The position numbers were made by a program, and so were the translations under genes. This document shows, piece by piece, positions 45,987 to 57,391 of a stretch of 64,000 bases of DNA; positions within the stretch are counted from its first letter, which is position 1; each line of letters begins with the position of its first letter. Location of the stretch: positions 186,001 through 250,000 of the forward strand of contig JASISA010000042.1 in assembly GCA_031771865.1 (NCBI GenBank). Reading direction: 5' to 3'. The DNA comes from Nothophaeocryptopus gaeumannii (taxonomy: Eukaryota > Ascomycota > Dothideomycetes > Mycosphaerellales > Mycosphaerellaceae). A model generated the notes under the pieces. It had not been told where the DNA came from, did not search any database, and worked only from the letters and a program-made list of their open reading frames with translations.

Positions 45987-47972
45987 GGGGTTCCATGGGG
46001 AGCAAGGAGAGGGGAATGAGGGAGAAGATGAAGCGGGTCAGGTGGCCATGCCTCTGGCCTTCTCGTTGTCTGGCTACGCTGCCGCGCACATACGGTCGCT
46101 TTTCATCGTTTATGAAGCATCAACTGCATTGAAGCTGCCCTCAAGATGCCGATCTTATCTTCCATTTCCTACGAATGCTCATGTTCGAAGCGCTCACCGC
46201 ACTCATCTCAATTGTAGCTTGTCCGTTCGTACACCGCCAGTCGTAGACAGCTTCATACCGTCACCGTTATCCTCAGAAGGAGGATGCAGGATGCTCAGAT
46301 TGCCTGCTGTCCTAATGCCTTCGGCCTTACAGCCTGGGCCAGACGTGATGCTTACATGACGTTGATGGTCCAAGCGCTGATCCGGCATAAAACTCTTTTC
46401 CGCTTCTCAAATTCATCTTCTTCCGTCTTTCATGTACCTGCATCCGTCTGCGGACGGCACGGTACCCGCGGTCACTCATCGATAGAGCCCCGGCTCCTTG
46501 ATCGAATGAGTTCTGGCTGGACATCTCCAGCATGGGTAGGCCAAGAACAAACACGACGCATCGAAATTGTACCTGTTCTCGTTAAGGCCAAAGAGATCTT
46601 GGGCGCGTAGCGGTGCGAACAGGCTACTCTGGGGGAAGTCGCCGACGGCAAGACTGGTGAACCTACGGCTTGCACCGTCATCTTGGCGCACGGCACCTGC
46701 GACTACATCACGATGAGCGAGAGCTCCTGATATCGTGGAGGTGGAGCGATGGACTACGGTCGATCAGAGGCTGCCGAGATCGAACATACACGCGCGACGG
46801 GGATTGTGGCTTCCCACGCTTCATTGTCCTCGAGGTCATGGGCCGAGCAGTAAAGTCGCGCGGACAAACTTACAAACCTCAGATACTTCCGAAAGGCTTG
46901 ATGGCCAGTGCTCCATATCACCATCGCCAGTTTCCTCACTGACGACTCTCAGCGACCTTGTCAGCATATCGACCCGCACCAGCAGAGCCGGTCCTACCGT
47001 CGTCAGTGCGAACCTCCAATACATGCAACCACCCACTTCCTCGATATTCAGTACGACACTGTTTCACAGTATTTGAGCCGGACACACGACTTTCGCATGC
47101 CCTTACGACACAGCCACTCCCACACGACGAAGGTCTGCACAGAAGCTCACGAACTCAATGCCATTCTTTGGACGAGGTGCGCATACTTACGTATACACAT
47201 CAAAATCACGCGTAAGGATGGAAAGAGGAGGCAAAGCAGGGTAGGACCATGGTACGGATCTTTAAGTATCCAGCACTGGTATGAACCGAGTAAGAGGCTG
47301 AAGGGAGGATTGTGGATTGCCCTACGAAGAGAGGCAACCAACAGGAGAGCAATGCAGAATGTTCTTTGATCCGCTCTTTGTTCTCATTCTACCAGACCTG
47401 GGTACTGCTTCCGACCGTCCGTGCCTTTGTCCGCTCAGAAACCCTGTTGACACCTTCCATTAGAGCAACCACCCATTGAGATAGGTTTCATGCAGAGCCG
47501 AAGATCGTGGGTATATTTCTGTGTGTCTTGTTCAAGTCTCATTCCCTAGTATCGTCTATTAATTGACTGTTCTCCAACTTCGGCGGGAGATGGCTATTAT
47601 CCCTCAATCCAGCTCCTCCGCAGGTAATGCTGCCGTGATCCTCTGTCGTCGATACCAACATGATCTCGGAGCACATCGTTCTTGTTTCGTTATAGACTAA
47701 AATGGACTTGCAATATACGATTCGCGGCGTGTTCAAATGTGAGAGCCGGTACTTTGGATGCGTGTATTGCCTTGATAGGTTCCGTATGTTCTGAGGTTTT
47801 GGTAATGCCGCCTCCCCAAATTCGTTTTTTTTTTTCATGAAAGGTACAAGCACAGATACTGCACCAACACTACTATGTCCAACTTACCCACTATCTCGAT
47901 CTCTGATCTCAGAGGCTGTCCGAGTATTTCATCTCGACTTTCGTCTCGATTGCAAACACGGCTTCCAGTGGC
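45987..47972. other. gene-poor stretch, 2 kb
   Basis: Only short overlapping frames (46042-46359, 46472-46696, 46735-47369), none with a domain or signal peptide. I see no gene. An 11-base T run is listed separately. Confidence 0.4.
47825..47835 (+). repeat. poly-T run (11 T)
   Basis: Homopolymer just upstream of the F-box-like gene. It could be a nucleosome-depleting promoter tract or simply noise. Confidence 0.6.
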
Positions 47973-48597
47973 ATGTTCGTCACCGCTTCCTCCGTCGACA
48001 AGACTGGCGCTCAAGTCAACTTTAACGACGCGTACACAGGGGATGCCGCCGAGGACACTTTCGCGATTCCGGAAATTGGTGCAGCTATCCTCGAGAAGCT
48101 CGACCAGGGCGAGCTTTTCATCGTTCGCCGCGTGAGCCGTCAGATCAACTCGATCATGCAGACGACCCCGAACATTCAGACCGACGTGATGCTTACCGCG
48201 ACTCCCAACGCCATCATCTTCCCTTCGATGCATGGCTTTGAACTATGCGAGGGCGCCGTGCAGGCGGGCGCATCGAACCCTTCCCTGCTCGATATTGAGA
48301 GCGGCGCGACGTACGGCGATCATGACGTGATGGGATCACTGGAGGCCGCCTCGACAATGAGGGCGGTACCTTTGGCATTCGAAGCGGCGCTGCTGATGGC
48401 AATACCGACTCGCCAGCACGTGGACTCCTCCTACATTCCCTCCCAGCAGGTCCCGGTCAACAACCAGGCACCGAAGGCAACGAAGCGTGGCGCAAGACCC
48501 AACTGGACTATCCCATCATGCCTATTGATGTGGAGACGTACGTCGAATACACTGAGAATCGAATGACAGTCAGTGTCTTTACGAGCTTCACGGTGCG
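47973..48597 (+). pseudogene. F-box-like gene, cut at its 3' end by a transposon
   Basis: ATG at 47973. Residues about 30-70 resemble a fungal F-box (FAIPEIGAAILEKLDQGELF, IVRRVSRQINSIMQTTPNIQ), the SKP1-binding adaptor of SCF ubiquitin ligases. The first frame stays good to about 48320. Then coding character moves to a neighbouring frame (GGRLDNEGGTFGIRSGAADG, NEAWRKTQLDYPIMPIDVET, YVEYTENRMTVSVFTSF). That frame runs straight into the transposon's left terminal repeat at 48598. On the far side, at 50073, a plus-strand frame resumes (GTTAGQIAHCINKILQAKPG) and is a candidate continuation. So there is one probable indel plus an insertion. Confidence 0.5.
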
Positions 48598-48620
48598 CGC
48601 CAGGCTACGTCCAAGAATAA
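48598..48620 (+). repeat. left terminal inverted repeat of the transposon
   Basis: 23 bases beginning CGCCAGGCTACGTCC. They are exactly the reverse complement of 50050-50072. Beyond that the arms stay similar (GTGGCAG versus ACGGCAG). Confidence 0.9.
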
Positions 48621-49020
48621 GTGGCAGCGCTAGTCCTAATATAGACTCCCCTTCCTACACACCTACACTCTCTCTACATGTATATACAACCGAACTAATA
48701 CTATTCAGCATTCCTAATCCAATCCAAAGATGCCCTAGGCACGAAAGGGAGCCAATAAAGTGCAGTACCTGCCCTCTAGCAGCCCTGTAAGGGAGCAGAG
48801 TCCAGCACACTATTAGGACCAGCACCAACCTCAGAAGCACTATCGCATACCGCAGAAACGAGCACTCAGGCAGTCATCTAGGCTCTTAGAACGGCTTAGG
48901 CAGACCAAAAGGCAGCTATTTCAAGAGCATGGGTTTACAGAAAGGAGTGGGTATAGAGCGCTAGCCAGCAATACTTCTTCTCATACCTCTACCTCGAATC
49001 CTGGAAGGAATAGGGATAAG

Positions 49021-49922
49021 ATGCCTCCTGAATTGGTAGAGGAGCTTCTAGACTATCTATACGGCAATACAGCTTTTAACCAGCCTAGAGGCTACTCATT
49101 CTGGAAGCGCTCCTTAAGTTGGCAGGAACTAAGGACAGAGACAGGTATTCAAGCCTCCTGGCAGACAATTCGGCTTCGACTCGCGGAGCGTGGATACCAC
49201 CGTTGCAGGGCCTACTAGGGACGATATATTAAGGAAGAAACGCGTATCAATCGAAGGAAGTTTGCCAGAGAGAAGCGTAAGGAGTCTCTATCTTGGTGGA
49301 GGCGTATTCGCTTCTCTGATGAGACACATCTTGCTACAGGGGATGAGAATAGCAAGCATGTAACCCGTGCCTAGTGGGAGATTCACGAGCCTTCTTGTCA
49401 GCAATATAAGTCACAAAGTAACAAGACAAGCCTCCACTACTGGGCAGCTGTTGGTTACAACTATAAGAGCGCTCTTTACCTCTACCTTAACGGGGAAGGA
49501 GCTGGTAACCTCACTATAGATAATTACATTCAGATCCTTGACAATACCTATACCTTGGACAAGCTAGTAGCAGGCAAAGCCGGTGACCTCTGGATACTTG
49601 AAGAAGACGGTGATTCTACACACGGGCATGCCTCAGCAAACAACAAGGTAGTGCAGTACAAGAAGAAGCACTCTATCGAGTACTATAAGAACTGTGCCTA
49701 CTCCCCTGACCTTAGCATTATTAAGACAGTATGGAGGGCTCTTAAACAGAAAGTCAGTGCCTACTGTTACTACTACGGCTGCAAAGATAAGGAAGATTTG
49801 AAGGGTATATACAGCTAATGTGGGCAGAGATTAATCAGGAATATATCAATCGCTTGGTTGATGAAATGCACGAGAGATTGGACGCAGTATTGGACGCTGG
49901 AGGGCTAGCAACACGCTTTTAG
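49021..49922 (+). pseudogene. Tc1-like DDE transposase, inactivated
   Basis: The frame shows a helix-turn-helix-like N-terminus (SWQELRTETGIQASWQTIRL, RLAERGYHRC) and the DDE_3 core. The first Asp is in RIRFSDETHLATG. HYWAAVGYNYKSALYLY follows. The second Asp is in EEDGDSTHGHA. The third position lies in YSPDLSIIKTVW, where the usual NPIE carries a Lys in place of the acidic residue. In-frame stops occur at 49216 (TAG), 49372 (TAG) and 49816 (TAA). The last part (WAEINQEYINRLVDEMHERL) is in another frame, ending at 49922. An upstream N-terminal portion (48850-49020) is also scrambled. The element cannot encode active transposase. Confidence 0.8.
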
Positions 49923-50049
49923 ATACCTACGTGACTCTACACTATGAACAACACCTTAAACTGTCTATATCTTGTCTATACCATGCCTTATTGCTGCAGG
50001 TTGGTCAGGGGTATGCGGCTGAATAAGCTGCCAAGCCCCTGACTGCCGT

Positions 50050-50072
50050 TTATTCTTGGACGTAGCCTGGCG
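50050..50072 (-). repeat. right terminal inverted repeat of the transposon
   Basis: Exact reverse complement of 48598-48620, ending ...GTAGCCTGGCG. Confidence 0.9.
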
Positions 50073-50740
50073 CTGGCACCACCGCTGGACAGATCGCGCA
50101 CTGCATCAACAAGATCCTCCAGGCCAAGCCGGGCAGGTGCGAGCGTGGCGATGAGGTCAAAGTTGCTGCAGACTGGGATAATGAAGTTGGACGAAATGAG
50201 AACAAGACCTGGTGCGGTGTGATACACGGCGGAACAAGTCAGACGGAAACGAGACATACTCGCTGCTTCAATTGAGAGACGTGCGAAGGGACAGATGAGA
50301 ATATCAGGGAGCGCCTTTCAAAATGTGAAGTGTCGGAGAGAGGTGGGACCATGTTGCGTCTGCAGAATAGCAGGGCTAGTGGTTTGAATAGAGCGAGCAT
50401 CGCAGACGGTCTCAGGAGCGACCAGTAGTCCCCAAAAGCTCACCTGCGGGAGATACGCACTTCCGAGCCTGGAACAATAGGGGTGGAGAACGAAGTGAGG
50501 TGCTGCAGGCATCCATGCGCAGTGGCAGGTGAGGTTTGAGGAGAGCCGAAGTCGACGGTCACCGTCAGACTGGCCGGAAATGAGACATATGGAAGGACGA
50601 CGCGCACGTCACGTTCCTTGACCTGGTCTCGGAGCAGCATAAGTGCAGTGTGTATATCAATTCTGTCCTTTCGCGTTTTCCGATCAGTCCCAGTACCCTA
50701 CCAGCGACCCCATTTCTCTCCTCAATCCTCAGCACTGCAT
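50073..50740. other. right flank of the transposon, coding on one strand or the other
   Basis: Plus strand: a good frame from 50073 to a TGA near 50273 (HCINKILQAKPGRCERGDEV, DNEVGRNENKTWCG) that could be the 3' end of the F-box-like gene. Minus strand: from 50640 down to the repeat, coding-like pieces (YVSFPASLTVTVDFGSPQTS, SRFRLTCSAVYHTAPGLVLI, FDLIATLAPARLGLEDLVDA), joined only with an intron and one TGA. I cannot decide which strand is real. Confidence 0.35.
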
Positions 50741-51268
50741 CTACGACTGATAATAAGCCAACGCATCCGCAAAGTCCGCATCAATCTTCTCCTTCACCGC
50801 GTTCGCCGCAGCCTGCTTACTACTCGGCGCATCATTCGTCAAGGCAACGGCAAACGCATCCGTATTATTCTGCGTCGTTTGCAAGGTCTGAATTACCGTA
50901 TTCTTGTACCCATCATTCGTCAACTGCTGCTTCTTATTCTTGAGTGCAGTCAAGGTAGTCTCAATATCCGGCTCAAGGGTATTGTTGATATAGTCAATGA
51001 CGGCCTGAGCATCTGCTTCAGACACGACTTGGCCGCTTTGAGCATCTTTGGTGGCGGATTTGATGTCGTTGTTTAAGGTGGATTGAGCGGAGTTGATGTC
51101 CAAGATGGAGAGACCGCCGGAGTAGGAGTTGACTTTTTGGGTGAGGGTATTGGTGTCCTTGTCGATGGTTTGGAGGTCGGCTTCGATTGTGGAGGCGGTG
51201 TCGCGCTTCTCAATAACGAGGGCGGAGGTGGCCACAGCCCAGAGGAAGACGTTCTTGATGGTCAACAT
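50741..51268 (-). CDS. HsbA-like hydrophobic surface-binding / cell wall mannoprotein (175 aa)
   Basis: Intronless. Signal peptide MLTIKNVFLWAVATSALVIE, then a KR site. The mature protein is all-helical with the typical opening DTASTIEADLQTIDKDTNTL and a long run of Asn/Gln/Ala/Asp helices (ADAQAVIDYINNTLEPDIET; FADALAYYQS at the end). This matches the fungal hydrophobic surface-binding protein A / galactomannoprotein family, which coats hydrophobic surfaces or sits in the wall and can bind lipids. There is no GPI tail, so it is probably released or loosely wall-bound. Length is normal for the family. Confidence 0.85.
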   Translation of the reverse strand: MLTIKNVFLWAVATSALVIEKRDTASTIEADLQTIDKDTNTLTQKVNSYSGGLSILDINSAQSTLNNDIKSATKDAQSGQVVSEADAQAVIDYINNTLEPDIETTLTALKNKKQQLTNDGYKNTVIQTLQTTQNNTDAFAVALTNDAPSSKQAAANAVKEKIDADFADALAYYQS

Positions 51269-52024
51269 ATTGGCGAGTTGGGCTGAGAAAATCCGAGGGG
51301 CTTGCTGGGGGGATGATGGAGCTGATGCTGCTAGGATGGACTGGGACGGGATCCATTGAGCAGACCGTCTCTGGCGGACCTCTTATGTATCGCTCGCAAG
51401 CAAGTCCTCCCCCCTAACTAAGCATCGCGAACCTCGGCTTCTTGTTTGCTTGTTGTGTGCCAAGGCGTGAGGGACATGAAGCTGAATGCAGCGGTGGGTA
51501 ACCACTTCTGAAGTCAAAGATGGCGCAAGCTGTAAGCTTTGCTGGGAAGACCCTGGCGTTGTATATGGCGACCATGTGAGATCCTTAGTAGATCTCCCGC
51601 CTGAGCTTATACTCGAGCTTGTTTAGCCTAAGGGAGGAGCAACGTCCTGGCGTGCGCCTTTGGCACGAAGCTCATTACCATTGTCTGGAGATAAGTATGG
51701 TCTCCGTCGACAAGGGCATCCTTGACGTCGACGCGTCGGTCAAACCGCTTCCTCGGTGCCTAGACGATAGCAAGCAGTTGTCAGCTTCAGACACTGCAGC
51801 TTTTGAAGCACCTGCATTATCTTCGAATCAAGAGATGAGGTCGGAACTTGGGACTGCTGAAGCTTCCCCAGACGGCGCCAAGTGCAGCTTTCCGAAGCCA
51901 CCCGCATGCTTCGACCACACTGCCGATCTATGACGATCTTCACCAGGAACAGGTAATATGCGGGGTGTGGAGAGGGTGTTGAAAGAGCTGTAGAAGCTGG
52001 AGGTGCCGAGGGCGGTGATGTGCC
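51269..52024. other. intergenic, no gene seen
   Basis: Promoter side of the HsbA-like gene (a TTATGTAT element near 51382 in plus orientation). A frame at 51619-51933 is unsupported. Confidence 0.4.
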
Positions 52025-52783
52025 TTAGGTAAACTGCCGAGCTGCCCAATTGCGAGGACGAAGGAAGACGAAACATGCCCTGCACGTGGGCGGAATGCGT
52101 GATATAGAGGAGGTGCTCTCTTGGAAGCGCCGTACTAGAGGCTTCGGAGATGCGAGGAACAACACAAGAAGAAGGCTGTCCATACCATTCCCAGTAAGAG
52201 ATCGTACCTCAAAGAGGCCGTAGCAGACATAGTGCAAGTCACACGTGCAGTCGAAGGTATCCCCATGGCTCCAGACAACCTGAGAACAAGGGTTTCGGAG
52301 AGTTTCTCTGCTCTCCGCGGAGGCATGAGTCTTCAAATCCACCAAGGTCGGCAAACAACCTTCAGCTCCAGCTTTTTCAGCATTCCACCAAGGCGAGCTG
52401 GACAGCAGGGAAGTCTTTCGACCGGCAATGTGCACTCCATGCCTCGGAGGCTGACATCGGCCCATCTGCTGAGCAAGTTCCGGCGCATTGGTGAAGGCCT
52501 TTGCGGTCCCACGAACATCGCCGAGGGAAGTTGGACTTCTTGTCCTGGGCTTGCATGGTTTCGAGGTTGCCATCCTAATTTGTGTTCTTCGCCAAGTGCG
52601 CGGGCACAGGAAAGGAATCCAGTAGCTGATGAGGAAATGTGTGGGCCTCCCCAGGTTGTGGTCCTTGTGCTTCGGCTTCCATTGCCGGTCGACATAGAGG
52701 GAGTGCCAGACTTCCTCCGAAGATGCCGATGCATTGTCCGTGAATGCGGAGGCGAAATGTACGTTTCCAAGGAGCTCTGACAA
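52025..52783 (-). CDS. hypothetical long open frame (252 aa), uncertain
   Basis: Open from an ATG at 52783 to a TAG at 52025. Composition is unusual (many Trp, Cys, Pro, Arg; for example EEVWHSLYVDRQWKPKHKD and DTFDCTCDLHYVCYGLFEV). No family recognised. Two other long frames overlap it (52333-52770 minus; 52232-52780 plus), so openness alone is weak evidence. It sits head-to-tail between the HsbA-like and GH76 genes. Confidence 0.3.
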   Translation of the reverse strand: MSELLGNVHFASAFTDNASASSEEVWHSLYVDRQWKPKHKDHNLGRPTHFLISYWIPFLCPRTWRRTQIRMATSKPCKPRTRSPTSLGDVRGTAKAFTNAPELAQQMGRCQPPRHGVHIAGRKTSLLSSSPWWNAEKAGAEGCLPTLVDLKTHASAESRETLRNPCSQVVWSHGDTFDCTCDLHYVCYGLFEVRSLTGNGMDSLLLVLFLASPKPLVRRFQESTSSISRIPPTCRACFVFLRPRNWAARQFT

Positions 52784-52804
52784 CGATTCTGTTGCGAGAC
52801 AGTC

Positions 52805-54207
52805 CTATGGCTTAACCGTGAAGTAAGTCATCCCCACCGTCATAACCAACACAACCGCCGTCAAAATGCCAGCACCAGCCTTATCGCCCGTCGTAATCGG
52901 CGCGTACGTAACAGAGGTCGAACTGTCGCCATTGCCATAGGAAGCATTACCCTTCGACAGACCACCCGTATTCTGCGAGACGGGCGAATACGACTTCTGG
53001 ATCAAATTCGAGGATACGACTTCCAGAGCCGTGAGCTGCTGTCCAACTCCGGTCTCTCCATCCCAGACACCATTGTTCGTCCAGCGAGTACCGCAGGTGA
53101 TCTGATCACTTCCGCCATTGCACTGTGCCGCAGCTGCTTGTGCGGAGGCAGCGAGGTAAGGCTGGACTTGGTCGTACAGCCAGGGAGCAACTTTGGTCGA
53201 AGCGGCGAGGAATCGTGCGAAGTACGCCTTGAAACTGAGCTGATCGGTGTTGCAGAGTCCTCCAGGGAGTTCACACATCTCTTGCATGACCTTGTTGACG
53301 AAAAAGGTGTTCGCCGCTGCCGTCCAGAGGTTTTGCGCTCGGTCCTTCCACATTTGGTCTCCGGTGACATTCCACATCACGGCTGCAGCGTTGATGAGCA
53401 TGCCGGCGTTGTAGGTCCACTGGTGGTGGTCCAGGGATGTGCAGTTGTCTCCAATTGTCGTGCCGTCGTAGACCATGTTGTTATCGCCGATGAGATGCAC
53501 GCTTTCCATCCAGTCCCAGACCAGCGTGACGGTATCCGAGTACGTTTGATTGCCCGTGTATGCGAAGAGCCTGGCTGACAGGTTGATCAGACCTCCGTTC
53601 GAAGGCGCATTCTTGTAGTTGAATCCATTATTCCAGCTGAAGATCTGCCATCTGAGACCTCCGCCGCAGTACTGTGTATCCCATCTTGGTCTTTGCGTAT
53701 TGAACACTGCTTGCGCCTGCGCTACCCAGCTTGGGTACTTCGGGTCCGGCTCCGGAAACTTATACTCTGCTGCAGTCATCACGGCAAATGCCCAAAATAC
53801 CTGATCATCGTTTCCCTCATCTTTCGTTCGGTTCTGCGGCATGAAATCGTAGGTCGGGCTCGATTGCCAAATTAAAGCTTGGCTCACGATTGGGTTATAC
53901 TGTGAATCGCCGGTATAGTACCAGTAGTCGATCAGAGCTCCGAACATAGCTCCAGCTTCCCACCAGTAGTACGGCTGAGGGAGAAGACCTGGCGTTTGGC
54001 CTGGCTGGAACCCTGTATACCATTGCAGCATTTTTCCTGCGATCGTCTTCGAAGCACTCTTGATGGAGTCTGTACACAATGTCAGCGAATGCAGGTCGGC
54101 AGTTGGTGTGTTGGGAGCGTACCAGGGCTGGTGAGATCCAAAGTAATGGCCTGAGCGGATGCTGCCAAGGCGCAGACGCCTGCGACTGCCCTTGCGACGT
54201 TCCTCAT
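52805..54207 (-). CDS. GH76 family, Dfg5/Dcw1-like GPI-anchored alpha-1,6-mannanase/transglycosidase (449 aa, one intron)
   Basis: Exons 54207-54123 and 54069-52805 flank a 53-nt intron (GTACGC...TGTACAG) that joins G|AC. Signal peptide MRNVARAVAGVCALAASAQA, then the typical mature start ITLDLTSPDSIKSASK. Conserved blocks include PYYWWEAGAMFGALIDYWYY and the catalytic Asp pair EGNDDQVFW (Asp116-Asp117). CGGGLRWQIF, NGGLINLSARLFAYTGNQTY and HHQWTYNAGMLINAAAVMWN follow. The end is Ser/Thr-rich with a hydrophobic GPI-type tail (GAGILTAVVLVMTVGMTYF). Dfg5/Dcw1 proteins transfer GPI-linked wall proteins onto beta-glucan at the cell surface. Length and motifs are complete. It shares strand and location with the HsbA-like surface gene. 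Confidence 0.93.
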
Positions 54208-55645
54208 CTTCACTTCCGTGTACCGTGTACCCTGTCCTGTTTACACCTCTTCTGCCAGCTCTCAAAGTACGAAATCAAAATACCCGAAATAATGCCTGTC
54301 GTCGAAATCTGTAGCGAGCGTATGGTGATGTTCTGGAAGAAAGAGAAGACGGAGAAGTGAGAAGTTCTGACGAAGGACAAGGCGCCAGCGGCTGAGCTTG
54401 ACTCCTTCGCCAATTTGCGACACCGGTGCAACGGGAGAGGTTGTTGTGCTCCAGACCTCCTCGTAGCCGCTCATCCCCGCGAATCCTCCCGGCTTCAGCC
54501 ATGCCGCAAATAGCGGTAGCTTGGCTCCGCCTCCCTGAACGTTGCGCAGGAATTACGATCTTGAGTAACCAATCTCGTTCAAGCTTTCGTGCTACGTCCA
54601 ATCGATCTAGGCCGGTACGGTTTTCGCAAGCAGGGATGAGGGCCTCTGGAGTGGATTTGGCATCATCGCTCGATCATTGGATCGTCACTTTGCTCCATTC
54701 ATATACCGGAGTATCATCGAGCGCATACATTTTGTTGTTAGAGGAAAGAGCGCATGGTCTTGCGGTGCTGTTGAGAGGGAATCATGGACTTCGAATTTGC
54801 CGATGACCAGGGCCGCTAACTTCGGCATTCGTCTTCAACCTTGTGTTTGGATCTAGACCGGATCTAGGATCTACCACCCCTGATCGTTTGTCTTCAACGG
54901 CTCGGCCTGCCAGACCTCCGGACGTCGACATTGCGGTTTTGATGGCCGATATCATGTCAATGCAACCGACACGGTCGTTCGTTCCAAGATATCTGGGCTC
55001 ATCATGACGTGCTTAGCAGTCGAGCTTTAAACAAGACTGAGAGATCAATCGTCTTCCTGCGTGTGAACTTTCTGTCTCATCCAGCGTTAGATCAGCGAGG
55101 TATTTCCCGCAACCATGTTCCGGACTGGCCATCGGGCATCGCGAAGACAGTATACGGCGATGAATTGACCAAACGCTTCTTGATCATCCATCTTTCAGCA
55201 ACATACGATTTGCGATCATGCCTAATAGCAAGGTCTTCACAGTTTGCCGCCTCGTGCACGCATCTCGTCTCGAGCTCTTCCGTTGGATATCACTGGCGTG
55301 CTCATCCGACACCTTCCGCGTAGAGTCTTTCGCCTGATTCAGCAGGGGAGGGTTGTAATGCAACACATTCGAGATCGTTCGAAGGACTATAATACATGCG
55401 TCCGGTCTTGAGGGTCTGAAAGCGCTGTACGGTCGACAGGAATGTCACGAATTGCGCGCTGCGCCGCCGTACTGATCTCAATGGAGGTTGCAAATCACTT
55501 TCAAGTGATGTTAGCTCCGCGGTGTAATGGAAATTGACATTGGAGCCATCATACGCTCACGGCCACTTTGGAAAGCTGAAGAAGCTGCGGTATGCCCTGT
55601 TGAATGTGCTGGAACGTGTGCTGTTCCCTTCAACTGCGCAGTTTT
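54208..55645. other. gene-poor stretch
   Basis: Promoter side of the GH76 gene followed by short overlapping frames. No supported gene, repeat or RNA. Confidence 0.4.
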
Positions 55646-56329
55646 CTAGGGCAAACTTTTGAAGTGGTACGTAGACCCCATCCTCGTCGCCGCTGGCAGT
55701 GTCCTGAGGAATGTCACTCTGTTCCCAGACCCAGGAGCTAATCGAGCTCTAAACTCTTTCAGGATCGCCAGACATGTGAGTGCTGCCCCGGGGTTGACTG
55801 GCTGCAGGCGATCATCGATACCGATCGGACTAAGTAAGACCGGCAGTGAAATTGGCTGAGGCCCTGGAACTATGTGCAATGCGATAACACGCTGGCTCCA
55901 CGTTTCTTTCAACTCCATGGCGACTTTGTGCGATGCGAATGCTCGCGATAGAGATGCTTCAGTTTGCAAGCAACTGATGAGGCCTCCCTTTATGGGGGAG
56001 TATTGCGAGAGGGAGCGAAGCTCATAGGAATGTAATGAGCCGGACGTAGCCTGAGTTGGATGCAGCGCTGCTGGAGCAGATGGTATGCCCGTGCATGGCG
56101 TGTCTTCGACAAGGGTGGAGTGTACTCGGGGTATTGGCGGTGTCGTAGTAAGCGATGCGGCACAGGTGTCCACTCTTGGTAGGATTTTCGATTCCATGGT
56201 AAACCACCGCACTACGACATCCGCTTGACACGAGGCGGAATTGGCCAAGGTGCCGACGTGATTATAAGTTGAAGTTGACCTGTGAGGGTGGTGCAGGCTC
56301 TTCAACTTCAACTTCCTGACGCCCATCAT
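55646..56329 (-). CDS. hypothetical open frame (227 aa), uncertain
   Basis: Open from an ATG at 56329 to a stop at 55646. The composition is moderately protein-like (TMESKILPRVDTCAASLTTT, HSYELRSLSQYSPIKGGLIS, NPGAALTCLAILKEFRARLA). No signal peptide, domain or recognised family, and no intron needed. It might be a lineage-specific gene or chance openness. Confidence 0.35.
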   Translation of the reverse strand: MMGVRKLKLKSLHHPHRSTSTYNHVGTLANSASCQADVVVRWFTMESKILPRVDTCAASLTTTPPIPRVHSTLVEDTPCTGIPSAPAALHPTQATSGSLHSYELRSLSQYSPIKGGLISCLQTEASLSRAFASHKVAMELKETWSQRVIALHIVPGPQPISLPVLLSPIGIDDRLQPVNPGAALTCLAILKEFRARLAPGSGNRVTFLRTLPAATRMGSTYHFKSLP

Positions 56330-57391
56330 CCTTCACCCCTCCCCTCACCCCTCCAACCTCCTCCTCCATTTCAACCAAGTTCCGCCCGGCAGCACCCGCA
56401 CAAGACTACATAATCATCAAACCCGCTTCAGCTTTCGCCTTCGGGCATTTGGTACGTTCTGTTTTTCCTTTCTTACTAACATCAACAGGAACAAACGTCG
56501 TCTACGACCGACCTGAATTGAAACAAATTCCCCGTCGCGAGAAGCACAGTTTCTATCGATGGCAAGATAGTTTTTGCTTCCGCAATGTACGATTTGTTTT
56601 TCGCTGACTAAGGGTTCGAACTCGCTTTTTGCTATTAGGATTGGTGCTGAATTGGTCTGGCGGCGGTGACCCGAGCTCGATTTCCTATGTGCTCTGGATC
56701 TCGCGATTGATTGAGACAACCCTGCAACCAACAGGTCAATCGAGTCATGGTATTTCACCGTGCTTACTCTGGTATATAGCTGGATAGGTTGATTATCGCC
56801 AATCTTTTGCGAGTTTGGTGTTGTTTGCAGCTGGAGATCGCGTATGCCAAGACTTTCACGGGACAGTACCAACGAGTCTCTGGTTCAAGATTGCCTTACG
56901 TCAACCAGCAACACATTATTCACTTCAACTTCAACTCGATCTTATATTACAGGGCCGGATTTGCATCCTCGGGCTGCATTCTGGCGTGTCGTGCTTTGAG
57001 TGAAGGAGAGTCGCGCTTGGACCCACCCGACACACGACACAGGACGCGTCTCCCGCCTAGCAACCGAGTCTCTCCGACACGAACTTCTCTCCCACCTTCC
57101 CCTTCAACATACAACGAACACACTACAAACACACGTACGCGTAAACAACAAACATCCTTGCGATTGCGACTCCGAGAATCAACTTCACACGCTTTGCTCC
57201 CCGTACTCAATCGTCGTTGTCTCCGACCGTCCCTCCAGACCGTTCCTCGACATCAAAGGTCTTCAAGTTACCCAGACTCTGCGGTGTCGCGAGTTACAGA
57301 GCCTACACACGCAGGTACAGGGCGACGCACTCTCTCAGCTTAGAAGCAGCGAGCTGACCGTCTTACAGGCATTCCGTACAGACCGCCAGCC
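56330..57391. other. upstream region of the intact family 1 gene
   Basis: Pyrimidine-rich DNA with long CACA/CTCC tracts between about 57050 and 57370, typical of a fungal core promoter and leader. The overlapping basic frames in it are not convincing. Confidence 0.4.

Larger units (their letters stand above)
48598..50072 (+). mobile_element. dead Tc1/mariner-type DNA transposon, about 1.48 kb
   Basis: Bounded by near-perfect terminal inverted repeats (listed separately) and carrying one degenerate transposase frame on the plus strand. Base composition inside is AT-richer than the flanks. I do not see a clear TA target duplication. Flanking bases read GGTGCG on the left and CTGGCACC on the right, so the exact ends could be a few bases further out. 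It is non-autonomous in its present state. Confidence 0.8.

Noticed and set aside
48593..50080. A TA target-site duplication for the transposon
   Set aside because: No TA or other clear direct repeat flanks the inverted repeats; the shared GGTGC/GCACC beyond them is inverted, not direct.
56615..56645. A tRNA B-box-like GGTTCGAACTC
   Set aside because: The flanking bases cannot form a 5-bp T-arm stem and no A-box or acceptor stem can be drawn.
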